Shown one piece after another: positions 25,201 through 38,670 of a stretch of 64,000 nt of DNA. The position numbers and the translations under genes were made by a program. The stretch is from Paramacrobiotus metropolitanus (lineage: Eukaryota; Tardigrada; Eutardigrada; Parachela; Macrobiotidae). Positions within the stretch are counted from its first letter, which is position 1. Each line of letters starts with the position of its first letter. Location: positions 682,001-746,000 of the forward strand of contig NW_026570222.1 of the NCBI RefSeq assembly GCF_019649055.1, written 5' to 3'. The notes under the pieces are model-generated. The model ran no database searches and was not told the DNA's origin. It worked only from the letters and a program-made list of their open reading frames with translations.

Positions 25201-27992
25201 AGCCTTAATAAAATGTCTTTTGCTTTTGCAGAAAACGGATATAACAACCGAACTGATTGAAAATCTTATACTTCGAACGAAAGAATATCTTCAGCCAAAT
25301 CCGGCTTCGAGGGCGAAAATGAATGCCATTAATTCGATGGCCAAAATGCGCGGTCAAGCTAAACAGCATGCATATCCCCAACCGGAAGGCGTACTAGGGG
25401 ACACCATGTATAAATATGGTGGGGATCTGGGTGCCGAATCCGTTTTCGGTGTGTAGAATACTGTATGTTTGTGTTCCAAAATATTTTCTGAACTATGTGA
25501 GGGAAAAAAACTTTATCTTATTTCACATTAGCGGTAACTTTATGCTTTATGCAAATAGGTCAGTCTTTAATGGAATCCGGAGAAGCTTATCGGCAAATGG
25601 CCGAAGTGAAATATGCTCTAGAAGACCAAGTTCGGCAGAGCTTCCTCGAGCCACTTCATCTGCTGCAGACGAAGGACATTAAAGATTTAATGGTAACTAT
25701 ATGCACTTCACACGACTGTCTGTTTGAACGGTTGATTTGGAATTTAATCAATAGTTTCATCGGAAAAAGTTGGAAAGCAGGCGATTGGACTTTGATTGTA
25801 AAAAGCGGAAGAAAGCTGGTGGAGGTGCGTATTTTGTATCGTTTATATTTAGGCCCAAGCGGAAGGTGCAGTGCATATGTAAATTTTGCTATTCATTTCC
25901 TTCGGTGGTTTTTTGTTTCTCTGAAAGTTAATTTTTATTATCAGCTTCAGAATTCCGGGTGAATTTTTGTGATAAAAGTAAATTGCGATAATTTAGTTAC
26001 CGAGGGCACGGTCAGAGAGGTTCGCCTCTCAGAAAAATTTAATTTTTTGTCTGAAGATAGCCTGTTTGTGAGTACGTTAGAACCGGCTGATCAGATGCTG
26101 CAAGATATCAAACTGGTCTGACAGGTTATGTACGAGCATATAGTCGCATTTCGAAGAATTTGCAAATTGCAGATATATATGTGCTACATTTGCAAATTGT
26201 TGCAGTATCAGGTTTGGGTTTATTGCTTAAGGCCTCTAGATTCAAGAATCGCTCCTTATCGAGACCTGTCAACTGTCAATTAAACAGACTGACAAAAAAC
26301 AGAGAATAAATACTGACTAGCTTTACTAATTTGATATCGAGATTTTATACTGTGTGTATCGGTTACCGTGATGATGAATGGATGAATGTACAGGGGGCGG
26401 TGTAACGGACGAGGAGATCAAAACTGCCGAAGAAAAATTTGAAGAATCCAAATCTTTGGCTGAAACGGCTATGTACAGTCTTCTTGATAACGAAATTGAA
26501 CAGATCTCGCAACTCGTTGCCCTTGTGGAAGCCCAAGTCGAATATCACAAGCAGAACGCAACTATATTAGAAGGCCTCTTGAATCAGCTATATAGCAAGT
26601 AAGCAGACCTCAAAATGATGGATTTGAACATCTTCGGTTGTTTTATTCTATTTCTACGGTTTTGAAATTCTGATTCTGCATCAGTTCTTTTCCGCAGACG
26701 AGATGAAGCATCTCAAAAAGCTCGGGAGCCTCATAAACCCAAGCCGGCTGCGAGAACTATGCGAAATACGGATTCACCGACGCCATTTGATGAGAACGGA
26801 CGTGATAGTCCAGAGGATAGCTTTTTGGACGTTAATGCATGGGGTGGAGGAGTTACAGCAAGTAAGCAGGTGGCATTCGTTATTTTTGTTAACAGAATAT
26901 TTTGTGCCCTTTGGAATGGTTTTGTCCATTGATCTGGTTTTGTTTTTCAGTTTCTTACCGTGAGTGCCATTTATTTCCCTTTTTTGTTCCGTTTATACGG
27001 TTAGTTGGCATTGTGACCAGGTGGGATGTTTCGTCACTTGGAAAGAATGCTTGGCAAAAATTGAGATTTTTTTAGTTTCCAACAAATCTTATTTTAAAAC
27101 TCCGTTCATTGCGTAGTAGTAAGCATATGGCAAATACAATTAATATTTATTGGTACTGCACTTTTATTTTGTTACCAGGTGAATCTGACTGGTCTTGTGC
27201 TGCTAACTTGTGAGCACATCTTCGTTCATACTATGATGCGCCATTTTATCTTTTCTGCTGTAATTTTGCTTGGTGTGATAACTTCATGCAGCTTTACAGG
27301 TCGTAGTTGATGTACAGATAGTTGATGGTTTTGCTTTACGAGTCGGGCTTTATGATTTCGGTGTACGGTTTACTAGTTGTTGATGATCTGTGGGTTGTGT
27401 TACGGTATGAACATTTAAAACTCTTCGATTGTTTATTTTTTTGTAATTCTGCTATCCCGTTTTCACTAAAGAAATGTGCGACGTTTTAATCGGTAGAAGT
27501 ATTTAAAATTTTGTTGACTCCGTAGGTCCAGCACGCTCACCTTCGCCGCTTCCGTCGCCCACAGTGGGCCATCCGGTGCGGCAGCAGATGACCGCTGATA
27601 CTCAGATAACATTCGGTTCATCCCTTGTGCCTCCACCCAAACAGCCAGCCGGTGCGGCTTCTTCATCGCCATCAGCACCGGTACAGACTCCAGGGCAGGC
27701 GCCTGTAGCGCCTCTGTATCCATCATACGACAACTTCCCAACTCCCACCGACAGCAATTTTCGGCCGGTTACGGCACCCACTGCCGGCTCGACACAGCAG
27801 TCCAAGCCGTGCTGTCGGGCGCTGTTCGATTTTGAACCTGAAAACGAGGGAGAGCTGGGCTTTGCAGAGGGCGATGTGATTACGCTGGTTGAACGTGTGG
27901 ACGAGAATTGGTTTGAGGGAGCACTCAAGGACAAATCAGGAGTGTTTCCAGTTACATATGTCGAAGTGCTTGTAGATCTTCCCAAAAAATGA
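22235..27992 (+). CDS. SH3GL (EndoA): Endophilin A (N-BAR plus SH3), 8 exons, 456 aa
   Basis: Curves membranes during endocytosis and synaptic-vesicle recycling and recruits dynamin and synaptojanin through its SH3 domain. Exons: 22235-22279, 23995-24063, 25232-25448, 25559-25692, 25755-25824, 26394-26598, 26698-26861 and 27526-27992. The protein starts [15 protein letters not shown] (amphipathic helix 0), then [25 protein letters not shown] and [13 protein letters not shown], all endophilin BAR landmarks, up to QVEYHKQN near residue 230. Residues about 247-395 form a Pro/Ser/Ala-rich linker. The SH3 domain (about 395-453) has [21 protein letters not shown] and the closing [11 protein letters not shown]. 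At 456 aa it is about 90 residues longer than typical endophilin A, all in the linker. Exon 1 holds only 15 codons, and introns 1 and 2 are 1.7 and 1.2 kb. A possible 5' UTR exon begins at 22115. Confidence 0.97.
22726..22747. repeat. (GA)n microsatellite in endophilin intron 1
   Basis: About eleven GA units lie in a row within the first endophilin intron, followed by a short CA-rich stretch (TGACACACAGACAG). It has no apparent function. Confidence 0.95.
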
Positions 27993-28425
27993 AAGACATT
28001 GTTTTATGGATAATTTATTCGCTAATGATACTGTTCATGATTCTCGATAGTGAGACCGAGTAGCTCCGGTGACCTGTTTAACGCAAGCTGCATAGATAAA
28101 CGTAGCGTAGTGTTGTAATGTTTTCTCTTGCAGGTATTATGTTTTGCTGTTGCAAGGTCATTTTTCGTACTTTTGATGTTGTCTCTGTTAGTCACTTTTT
28201 TGATTTGTTGATTTTTTGCCACTTTATTTCCTATTTTGCTTTGACGAACTTATATTTTTTTCATGCTTTCAAAAAGATTTGTCAACAGTAACTAGATTAC
28301 GAACCAGCAGCAGTCCTGAAAATGAGGCTTAAAATTACAACTATTCGGGATAGAACGTGTCTTGCATTGGTTAAGTTTTAGCTAATTCACGAATATAGAC
28401 ACGTGAATTAAAAATCCGAGAATAA

Positions 28426-28458
28426 ACAGTGCTAAAATCTTCTGGATTTTAGCACTGT
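28426..28458. repeat. Perfect 14-bp inverted repeat, 5-base loop
   Basis: ACAGTGCTAAAATC at 28426-28439 is exactly complementary to GATTTTAGCACTGT at 28445-28458, with TTCTG between them. It lies about 435 bases after the endophilin stop, so if the 3' UTR extends this far it would form an RNA hairpin. The stem is too short for a usual pre-miRNA. Confidence 0.9.
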
Positions 28459-31400
28459 CAGAAAAATAAGATTGTGAGACCTGGTACAATTAATAAAGTT
28501 GACTTCAATAAGCGAGATCAGCAGACGTTTAACTCTGAGTGGATGCAAATTTTCTCAAAATGGTGTAATCATCTATAATAAAAAAATTTTACGTACGTAT
28601 CAGTTCTTATTTTTCAACAGGAAATCCAGATAAATGTTTTCGGTAACATTGTAACGCCTTCAGACTGAATTGAACTTGTATTGTATAAGTGGCACTTCTG
28701 GACACAGTCAGATACGTAACAAATTTGAAAACAAAGAAGAGAAGCAGTTCTAACTTCCAGCTTTCCATTATGTCGATGCCGCCGTTCATTATCAGGTCAC
28801 AGTTTTAAGGTTTGATTCAAGACGTATTACATGTCTTTCGGCTCCTGTGAACTGTGATGATTATTAACTACGAGTATTACTCGTACCCATTGAATTTCGT
28901 GCTTCCGGGTCCTGACTACATAGTACCGGTTCTGAGATCATGTAAATCCAATATTTATCACTACCCTAGGATTAATTCAATATAGCTTTATACCGCTTTA
29001 ATTTTGTAGTATGCATAGACAGCACAGTGCACACATTGCACACATACTATAGTTTTTGTTTTATATACGTGTTAGCTGTATATGCAGCTCGTAGCTGCAA
29101 GGCCGTAAAAAACGCACAACCTCGATTAGATTAATCAGGGATATTGAATTGGTATGATCAATGAGTGTTCTTACTCTGTAGGCGCTAATATTATACGTGC
29201 AATATTACAAATATTTTGGGCTATGAGTTACCTTTTAAAACCCATATAATTTTGCCTTTCGTTCTAGGATGCAAAATTTGGCGGCCTAAAGGTCAAATGG
29301 TAACGATGTTGAATCGGAGGTAGTATTTTCCCAAAAGAGCGTGCAAAGCAGCGGAAAGAACAATATAAGCGTAAAACGGTCATGCTATGCATACCGCTTC
29401 TGTAACAAGTTTTTACAATTGTTATAATTATTCCGTTTTTAATAATATTTTAGTAACACGGGTAAGTTTTAAAAGCCATAACTAACCTAATTATTTATAC
29501 TCTGGTTGCACACATATGGAAATCTTTGGGTTTAAGGTTGTCGAAATCAAATTATTTTGCAATTTGTGCTATAACGACTCCGAATCCAATACTATACCAA
29601 TTATACTGACGACTCGGATACCGAACAATGTTTTTTTCTCCGTCGATTCAATAAGGCTTTCTCTTTTAGGTTTTGAATTACTCGTTTTAATCGTCACATT
29701 CCATACTTACACACGATGTTATTTTGCGGGATATGATTTTGTATTTTTCTTCGGGTTGACTATATTAGCCGGCAACCAAACGGAACGACTAGGATTATTT
29801 GTTAGTCGTAGCACAACAAAAAAATCACTAGTCTTCCATTTGGAACCGGCTAACTATCCTGGGGACATGAATCCAATCCTATGCCAGCCGCCGTAAGGTG
29901 TTAAATGGTATTCCACTGCTTGAAGGGGCTAGGGTCTGGTATTCCGTTTAAAAGGTCACTTTACTGTGCCGATTTAGCGTGTACGTCGACGAGGTTTAGA
30001 GAGGTGGTGTAGCGCTTGCAGCAATAATCTATTAAATTGCATTGCAAAATATTATTTGTTTGCTGCAAAACAACGAAATATATAAATAATTTTGTGCATT
30101 ACTTGGATAATTTAAAATATTTGTAATAAACACCAAGATATTCCATTTACTGAATGAACAGATGCTTGCGGAATTGTGCATGCAAAGGTATCGCAAAGGT
30201 ACATTGATAAGACGCCATACTACAAATTTGTAATTTTCCAATCCATTTTTATATGCCTTTATTTTTTAGTGTCAAAGATATACGTTACAATATTATTTCA
30301 ACCGCATACTACAGTATGTGACATGGAAACCGATACTTCACGCACGTGACGTACGGCGGCGGTAGTTATTATCCATGATAATTTACATTATATGAAGCAG
30401 TGATGCAGAAATGTAATCTTCCGATAATTCTCAACGTTGACCGGCATCTAGGTGAATGTAATTTCCTACGACCTATAATTATAAAACTTGTGGAAAAAAT
30501 TGTTTAACAAAATTATGGAAATTTAAGCTCTTGTTTTCGCTATCGTTATTCAAGATGCTCCAATTAAGATATTTGATACCAATGAGACTGAAGATTTCTT
30601 AGTCGGCGAAAGAAGCGTGAAATGCGGTTTGTGTGCAACTGTAATTATCGAATTTACCTGTTCCGTGCACACCAGTAGGCAGCAGTGCTGAATTCTTGCC
30701 ATACAGTCATGAAACATCATAACATGTTGGCATATATTGCCTGCGGAAGCCGACTGCTGAACCCAGAACATGCATGTATGATTAAGGTATCACATGTCAA
30801 AACGAAATTTCAACAGAAATTTATTTGTATTCGCACCAACAAGAGCGGCCGACAGGACATTCATAATTATAAATTAGTGTTAAAATGTAAAATTATAAAA
30901 ACGTAAATGTTAAGACGTGAAAGTTTCAGTTATAATACCAGCGTTATTCCAAAAACCTTCAACTTCTTTTTCCGACTTCCTCTTTCTATTCGAGCATTCT
31001 TCGTCCAAAGGAGCATGGTTCTTGTTTGTTAGTTAAATAAAGTAGTTTCACATGTTACCCATGAACGAAGCCAATGAAACAGTTTATCATTAGAAATAAC
31101 GGCAAAAAATATAATTTTGCAGCGCTCGTTTTGATTGGGTGCAATTGTGCATGTATTGTACAGACAATAAATATCTGTACAAGCAGAAAAAATTTCCCGT
31201 ACGTAATGAAATCAAAAGCGATAAAATATTATCTCAAGAATTATAAAACATTATGTCAATGCAGCCATTACTTAATCAGAAGGATCGTGCGCAAATTAAC
31301 CTTTGATGTCGATACGTGCTAGACGCATGCTAAAACCTTTGTTCCACTCTGCACGCAAACAAAGGCAAAAGGTCACTACAAAACTATCATTTTAAGACTA

Positions 31401-34400
31401 TCTTCAAGCAACATTAAAACTCCTTATTTCAACAATACCGTGTTTTTAACAATTTTTCGCACTGCTTTGAAAAACTGAAGTGCTATTGCTACTGCAAAAA
31501 CGCTCATCATGATAAACTGTGTTGTGCATCAAACAAAATCATAATAATATCTTCTAACGAAACTGTTTGCCCTCGCTGTTGGTGAAGATGCACTAAATGG
31601 TTTGCATAGAAAAAAGTCAGTATTATGGATTGTTTCTTCCCCGATAATAATAAGTGGCTTATGAACTCTTGGCTTTCCACATACGTGCCACTAGACGTGT
31701 CAAAATTTCACACTTGCAATTCAAAATTACCTCAATTTGTTGTGTTTATTATCCCACGTAAAATAAAATAAATGCAATACTGCGATATCCATCGCACCCG
31801 TTTTGCAGCTAGGGCTCCATGCGCAATTTTTTGCTGACAGTGATCCAGAGTTCTAGATGTTAACGAGAGGTGGCCTGCCGCCAAACTAGCATCAACACCT
31901 GCGCAATACGGAGCGCATCATAAAATGTTTATTAGTTTTAAGAAAAGCATAACCTTAAATACAAGTCAAAGTTTTCGGTGCTGAGCGGTTAATGCGTTGG
32001 GTCATAGAATAACATATGTAAGGTCTTCTATAATCAGATTGGAGAAGAAACGAGGTCATCATTAAAATCTAAAAAGCATGGAGAGCCAGTTTTACATATG
32101 CTACGCTAATTATACATGATCTTCTGCAGTAATTGATAAAATTAATTTAAGACTGACCTGTTGAAAAGCAGCAGACGTACGTGGCGTGCGTTGCAGTGGT
32201 CACGGATAACCGCATCGACATCGCAGCGTGTTAGTCTTCAGAAATGCATGATCGACCTGTGTTCGGGGTTAGCGCGACGGGGGTCCGAATTTAGAAAATT
32301 TGAAGCTGCAGGTTTTATTAATTGGTGAGCTAAACAATCTCAGGGGAGCATAGGGGGACTGGGAGCGTAAAGCAAGGTTCAGCCTTTAAATGGGAACAAG
32401 CCAACGCGGCTGGTAACCATCTTTTGTCACACTAACCAGTCCCGACGATGGGTGTAGTGGCAAGCGTCTTAAATCTTAACAAGAAACGCTAGGCCGACTT
32501 GGATTCGCCGGTCGCACGTCGCACCGGTGCTGGATCCTCTAATCCTGAATCTTCCGATCCCTGTGTGTTCCGGCCCACCATCCAAGTGATTGCGCACTAA
32601 GCCACTGTATGACCTGCCCGGTGTGTGTACCTGCCTCTTGCATCCGTGTCTCATTTGAACATCTATTCCCTAGTGCATTTCCATAGCCTTGTGCCTTGTC
32701 TCCATTTACAATGTCTGTCCAGGCTGTGTTCCGTATGAGTAAAACCTTCACACCGACCCCGTATGTCAGCGTGTACGTCCGGCTCACTTTTCCGATTAAT
32801 TCGTTACTCAAAATTAATATGGGTTAGTACTTCTAATGGTCTGTTTAATCTTCACACTTGTGAGTAGTCATTTTTCTTTTATGTGGTCATATCTCCAAAT
32901 AAACCAACTAACCGTAATGATACAAACAAGCAGTCCAGAGAGAATGCATGCCACGCGTGAAAAAAATTTAGTAAAAATTTTGTCAAATAGAGATCACACG
33001 CTGCGCACGTATATTTAGTTTCAAATGGAAAGGGCACAATCCTCGTCGCCTAACTAAGGCCACTGACAGTGAATCAACTTAATGTTAGCTCCAAAATGCC
33101 ATATAGAATGACCGGAAGTTTTGGTAGAATCAGTATGAATTTAATTAGAATCTATAATTAATTTATAATTTTATAAAGAACTTATATGTGTTTGTGCTTA
33201 CTTAAAATTCACATCCAGCAGTGCAAATGTGAAACGAACGTTTTAGCGTCAAATCACCAGTGCGTATTATTACATGCAGACATTTTTGGAATATATTATT
33301 CTGTGCATTTACTGCTTTAAGATCCTTCTGCTTTATCGTGTTTTTGAAAGGGTTCGGTAACAACGAATTTGCTATCTTATTTGCCACTAGATTCTAATAA
33401 ATTCTGCTTGTTTAAGAAAACTGAATTCTTTCGAAACAGGACAAAGCAGAAAAATGACTTCTTCAGATTTGCTGCCAAGTTTAACCATGCGAATGGCACT
33501 AGAGTCAAAAGGCGTAATCGTACATCCGTTATCAGTAATTTTTAAATACGAGTAGTTTAAACCAGGGATGTTCCGTTAATCTGTTAAAACCATTCTATTT
33601 GAAAATTAAAATACGAGTGTCTGTCGGTATTAGCTGTTCCGCTGCTTCCTACTCTAGGGTACTAACTCTATTTCGAATTCTTTGCATTACAGATACGGTA
33701 CACTAAATCGAAGTTCAGGGTAAAAAACAGCGCCACTAGTACGCAACGTTGCAATTCGGTTTCGAAGTTGGACTGTGGATAAATGTTTCGGTTGTTGCTT
33801 TGTTTACAGCAGGTGTGTATAAGCTTTTTTCATTGGTATCCTTTTGCCATGACTGTGTATCTGGATCTATATGCTGGGCGAATGAGTCTTGTTCTTCCTT
33901 CCGCCAGGACTGCCACCTAAACCAGCTTAGCGGCGGAATAGAAGCGGCAGAAAAGGTATCAGGTGGCTTTGATTTGATCCCATCCACACAAGAATCGGAA
34001 CACATGAGCAGCCTCTGTGTTACCGGTTAGGGCTTAAATAATTACAACATGACCACCACATAACACGTCAAGGCTCACAATCAGAAAGAGCGCAGGAAAG
34101 AAAGGCCGCCTGCCCCGCTGCAGCGACACACATATATGGATCGATAGAATGTTATCGTCTACGATTTCATCAGTTAATTACTCCGTGCTTTTTGAGTAAT
34201 AAGGTGTTTATCGAAACGGTAAGTACAGAGCCAGAGGTGAGCATATTCACACGGAAGTCTACCGGTCTCAAACATCCTTTTTACATATAAGCAGAGTCCA
34301 TTTAATCTTCCTGCAAATTATACAAATTGAAACCGCTGTGCATACTCAAATGTAACAGGCAGGCAAAAGCTTCGCAGCTTACTGCCACGCAAACCTCTTG

Positions 34401-36914
34401 ATAGATTAAACGTTGTTATAAAAAAATACTGTCTACAGTTGCTTTTGGACGCACAGTTTGGGCTTCAGCGAAAAAGGCCGCTAATTCCATTTTAGATTTT
34501 GCCGGCCTTTAGTTAGCTTTTTCATCCGTTTAGAATCAACAAATTATGCCGCTGATGTCGCTGCTACAGATACAGTCTTTCCTGTCCGTATTTAGATGTG
34601 CTTTATAATTTTGACAATGCATATTACAATGTTAATTTTGCATGGTAGTGGGTAAGAAAAACACTTTTTTATAATTACAGCGCAGTAAATCAAACATTTA
34701 CGTTGTGTTGTTTAAAACGTGGTTGTTAAATGCATCTCGTACGCGATTCCGTATAGATAGATACTAATTGCCAAAGCGGCAAAAAGTTGAGTATTCAAGC
34801 AATGTACGGTTTCCATTTTCCATCCAAATTCTGAACCAGTAAAGTGTAAGTATTTCTTCCTTGCTTTTTTGTGAGAATTCTCTTATTCAAAAACAAGACA
34901 CTGCTTTATTAAAACACTTATTGCCTCATTTTGTTTTAGAACACTGTGATGATTATTTGTAAGTTGTGAGGCATTGTTGTGTTAATGACAAACAGCCCAC
35001 TGTCACGGGTATTTGCACAAGCTTCCTGTGTAAAAGCGAATGGTGGTTTCCCTAAATTTTAAAATAAGTGCTTCCTAAAGCAGACCGGGAAAAATTACAT
35101 CAAAATGAGAAACTTATTACCGGCATTCTATAAAAGTACGTCGAAAACTAAATACATATATTAATTACGGGTTTACAAAGACATTAATTAAGTGGCGTGT
35201 TAAATAAGTGAATGAACGCTAGATCACAATGAACGAAACCCAAGATGTAACGGCGTACAGATATGAATACCGATTTGTGTGAACTTGCAGGAATCCACCG
35301 ATGTTTTAAAGGTACTGAGTAGTTGAAATGGTTCTTAAGATGTCTTGCAGATTGCAGATACTTGGCAGATATTTGTGCAGATTTTATTTGTGTAAGCTGT
35401 TTTATTTGGCTTGCTTACTTACGTAATTGATTTAATATTATCATATAGGTACCGAAAGGTTAACCGTTTATGTTATTTTTTGTTCGTTAGGTAAACTCGA
35501 ATATAAAATTCAACTGGGGGCGAGCTCACATTATAGTATGCGGTGCAATGCCCCATTTGTGTCTGTTAGCTCATGGGCTGACAAACTCAACTATGGAATT
35601 ATTTCGATTAGAGTCAGCAAATTCCCATTATTACCTGCTGGTTTTCGCTGATTCCTCCCTGGCCTGGCTCCTTGCATGATTTTCCAACCTAATCGATTAG
35701 TCATGTATACGTCTATCCCGGAGTGGTCTGAGTTACGGGACGGCCGTAGAAAGATCTTTCCGGTCTTGTTGATTACGGTTGACAGTGGTCGCCATCACGA
35801 AAAAAACGCCGGCATCTTGTGGCTGCCGAACAGCAGAATTATAGTGGTTTACTATTAATGATATTAAAGTTTTTCATCGAAAGTCATACCTGACATATGC
35901 AAAAATGTAAATTCCGGCATTGGATGTGAATGTATATCAGTCCAACACGCATATACAGTAACTTCAAACGTACAGTTAATTACTTAACATATAAGTACCT
36001 ATAATACTCAATTATATTAATTGTAATACTTGACTGTTAAGTAATAGAAGCAGGCATTAGTTGCATTAATTGTATAACGTAACTTACTTATATCGTAAAT
36101 CTATAGGTGTTTGCGGCACGTATGTTTCAGTTTTATGGAGCAGCACTGCACCATGTTCCAGACATTTTGGCCTAATTTGCCGGGCAGCTAGTTTAGATTC
36201 CACTGCTGATTTTAATATTGTTACAATAAAAACACTGTATCCATAGTAGAAAAAAACTGCTATTGAATTTCAAAGATTTTGCGCCCATTTTCAATCAGGC
36301 AAAGTGCCATCGATAATTAATTTGTGTAACTTTGTAAGGTCTGGATAACACGGTTGGTCCAGCTTGATGGTGTAGTTCAAGCTGTTAATTTTTACAATTA
36401 AGCAACACAGACTTCGTAATTCATCGATAATGTTTTCTCGTCTGTTTTATCAGTTATCCGTTATAATTACAACACTTTCGGAAAACACCAATCTGGATGG
36501 TCGTAAAACTTGTGTATTTAACCATATCGTGCTCATTTAGTTTGTGAAAGTTCATTGTTGATAATCAGGAAGAATTAAAGCAAAGCCCCAAATGCACGCG
36601 CTTGCAAATATTTAGTTTTAAATCTTAAACCTTACGTTTCTTGTTTCAGAAACTGCTGAGCTACACTATTTTCGTTTAGCTGTGTACCGCGATTGTCGGG
36701 TATATACGAGTACCGAAGTCAAACAACAAAAGTTATAACAATGGCCGAGTTACCACATTACTAACATTAACACTGTTCAGTGTATTCGATATAAAATCGC
36801 AGAATTTTGGTACCGCAATAATTATTATGAGAAAGACTGTGCAAATTTTCGAGAAATAGAAGAGCCTGTAATACCTTTAACTTAACACATCTTAAAGGGT
36901 CACAAACACTGCCG

Positions 36915-36973
36915 CGCGTAGTTACAGCCTGTAACTACACGCATTACCTGTACATGTAACTTAAAGGTAATGC
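36915..36973. repeat. Two adjacent small inverted repeats
   Basis: The first pairs GCGCGTAGTTACAG (36915-36928) with CTGTAACTACACGC (36929-36942 region) with one mismatch and essentially no loop. The second pairs GCATTACCT (36941-36949) with AGGTAATGC (36965-36973) around a 15-base loop. The side-by-side arrangement resembles the larger pair in the RPL7A intron. Confidence 0.75.
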
Positions 36974-38511
36974 ACAAAGACAAACATCCTATGTGTTAAA
37001 TATGAATATTTTATTTGCAAATAAGGTGTAAACTGCAAATCAAAAATTTTAGTATTATTTAATTTTAAGTGCTTTTCTTTGGGTATTTAAACACAGAATG
37101 TAAGTCTGTGCATACACACTTGCACCGTGCTCAAATCTCAATTTGCATGTCACCGCTCAGCTCTTGTAAGAAAGGTTTCTAATAATTAACTCCAACTGCA
37201 CTCTGTAACTTCTAGCCATCGAAACCTGAGGAAAACTCAACGGATCCCAAATGAATGGATGTCCAGCAAAGAACCAAGCGAATTACTGCAGCGAAGCGTA
37301 GACACGCCATAGAATTCGGTCCATGTTCCGCTCCTTGGCAATCAGATTTTTGCACGCACATAAATATAGCTCGACACGCAAACCTACTCATGTCTGATTA
37401 CTCGCCTGCACAATTCACTGTTATTCCTTTATCGGAAAATATTCCAATCTGCCGTTCTGGACTTGGCCGGCATTCACAATTCCTTAATGCAGCTTACCTA
37501 TTCGGCAAAAAATCCATCGATGGATGGATCCAGCGACGTAAGTACCGCATCGTACAGTTCTACTTGCCTCGGTCTCATTGGTTTAGCCGGATGAGTCATG
37601 TAACTCGTCTACAAAAAAACCGGTGTACGTTAGTGGGCAGGTCCAGTGTCCAGAGGATATGCATTCCAAGTTAAGTTACGAGAATATTATATGCATTTGT
37701 GTATTCTCCTGTAGACACGCACATGTGCACGGTGCGTAGTGTGCGGCAATTGGCATGAATCAACGTCACACTGCTAATCGACAATTACATTTTATTACAG
37801 TCGGCAGCGAAGAGTGTAGGAACTAGGAAGATAGCACTAGTGCTACCGCAATCCCTAGTTTGCAAACCGGAAAAATTAGGAGTTTAAAATTAAACAATTA
37901 GCATTAAACGCTAGATAGTCAACCAAAAATAGAGTGCCCGCACTGTAGTGACCGGTAAGAGCTTAACTAACAATCGTGTTTTAAGCAGGACTATATTGCT
38001 GTGATTTTTCTGTATTTGGAAAACCAAACACTTCGCAAAATGCCGGTACATCTTTTCATGTTCATAACAGGCAACTTTATCAACATTTAATAATTAAAAT
38101 TATTGTTACATACTAGAATTTCATTCTATCTTACAAAATACAGTTCAAAGTTCCGAAAACATTTTCCAAAAAATAAAGTGTACGTTTTGCAGGATTAGAC
38201 TACCCTAATTTTATACGGTTTGTCTCAAATCATTTATGATGTGAAAACAAATAATACACACGGGACTTGCGTAATCGCACGCTTACCTGAAAGTGTTTCC
38301 TGCCAGCGTCAGTCCGCCATTGCCCATGATGCATTCCGCGGTATCGAACGTTGTCAGCTCCCGGTTTTGCTTCCTGCTACAACCTGCAGCCATGGATTAA
38401 GGAAAATGCCAATATCGTGTAGGACAAAAGGGGGATTTATCATGAATTTAAGTATTATTACCTGGGTGAAATATGCCATAGAGTTGTACACGGCTTTTTG
38501 CCAGGATCCGG

Positions 38512-38670
38512 TGGAAATGGATGAAGAGGGGGCTGTGAGAGATTCACTGGGAGCGGATATTCCGGGGGATACACAATCGCCTAAGCGCCGGTCGGTGGTT
38601 ACGCATATAATCAACAAAGCGTCGTCTGCTGGGGCCGGGCAGCAGCGGCAGCGGCGACGACAGCGGTACA
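38512..38670 (+). CDS. Weak candidate isolated exon
   Basis: A good acceptor (TTTTTGCCAG) ends at 38505 and is followed by an open frame with GAAATGG context, beginning MDEEGAVRDSLGADIPGD and continuing with a basic, Gln/Arg-rich stretch to about 38665, where a possible GT donor occurs in GCGGTACAC. The local DNA is more GC- and CpG-rich than its surroundings, as the coding exons here are. There is no recognisable domain and no in-phase partner exon. The minus-strand frame across the same DNA is also open, so even the strand is uncertain. Confidence 0.22.

Larger units (their letters stand above)
27993..38511. other. Gene-poor region downstream of endophilin A
   Basis: The endophilin 3' UTR lies at the left; candidate poly(A) signals AATAAA occur at about 28422 and 28492. 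Beyond that, reading frames are short and broken on both strands and none resembles a known protein. The longest open frames (29516-29896 and 37255-37674) have no domain or splice context. Hairpins at 28426-28458 and 36915-36973 are listed separately. I saw no tRNA or other RNA gene, although an unspliced non-coding transcript could not be recognised by eye. Confidence 0.55.

Noticed and set aside
26014-26030. tRNA-like GGTTCG with a small stem
   Set aside because: Only an isolated GAGAGGTTCGCCTCTC hairpin is present; there is no acceptor stem, D arm or anticodon arm around it.
29516-29896. 126-codon hydrophobic ORF
   Set aside because: It has no domain, no splice context and AT-driven composition; it is probably chance.
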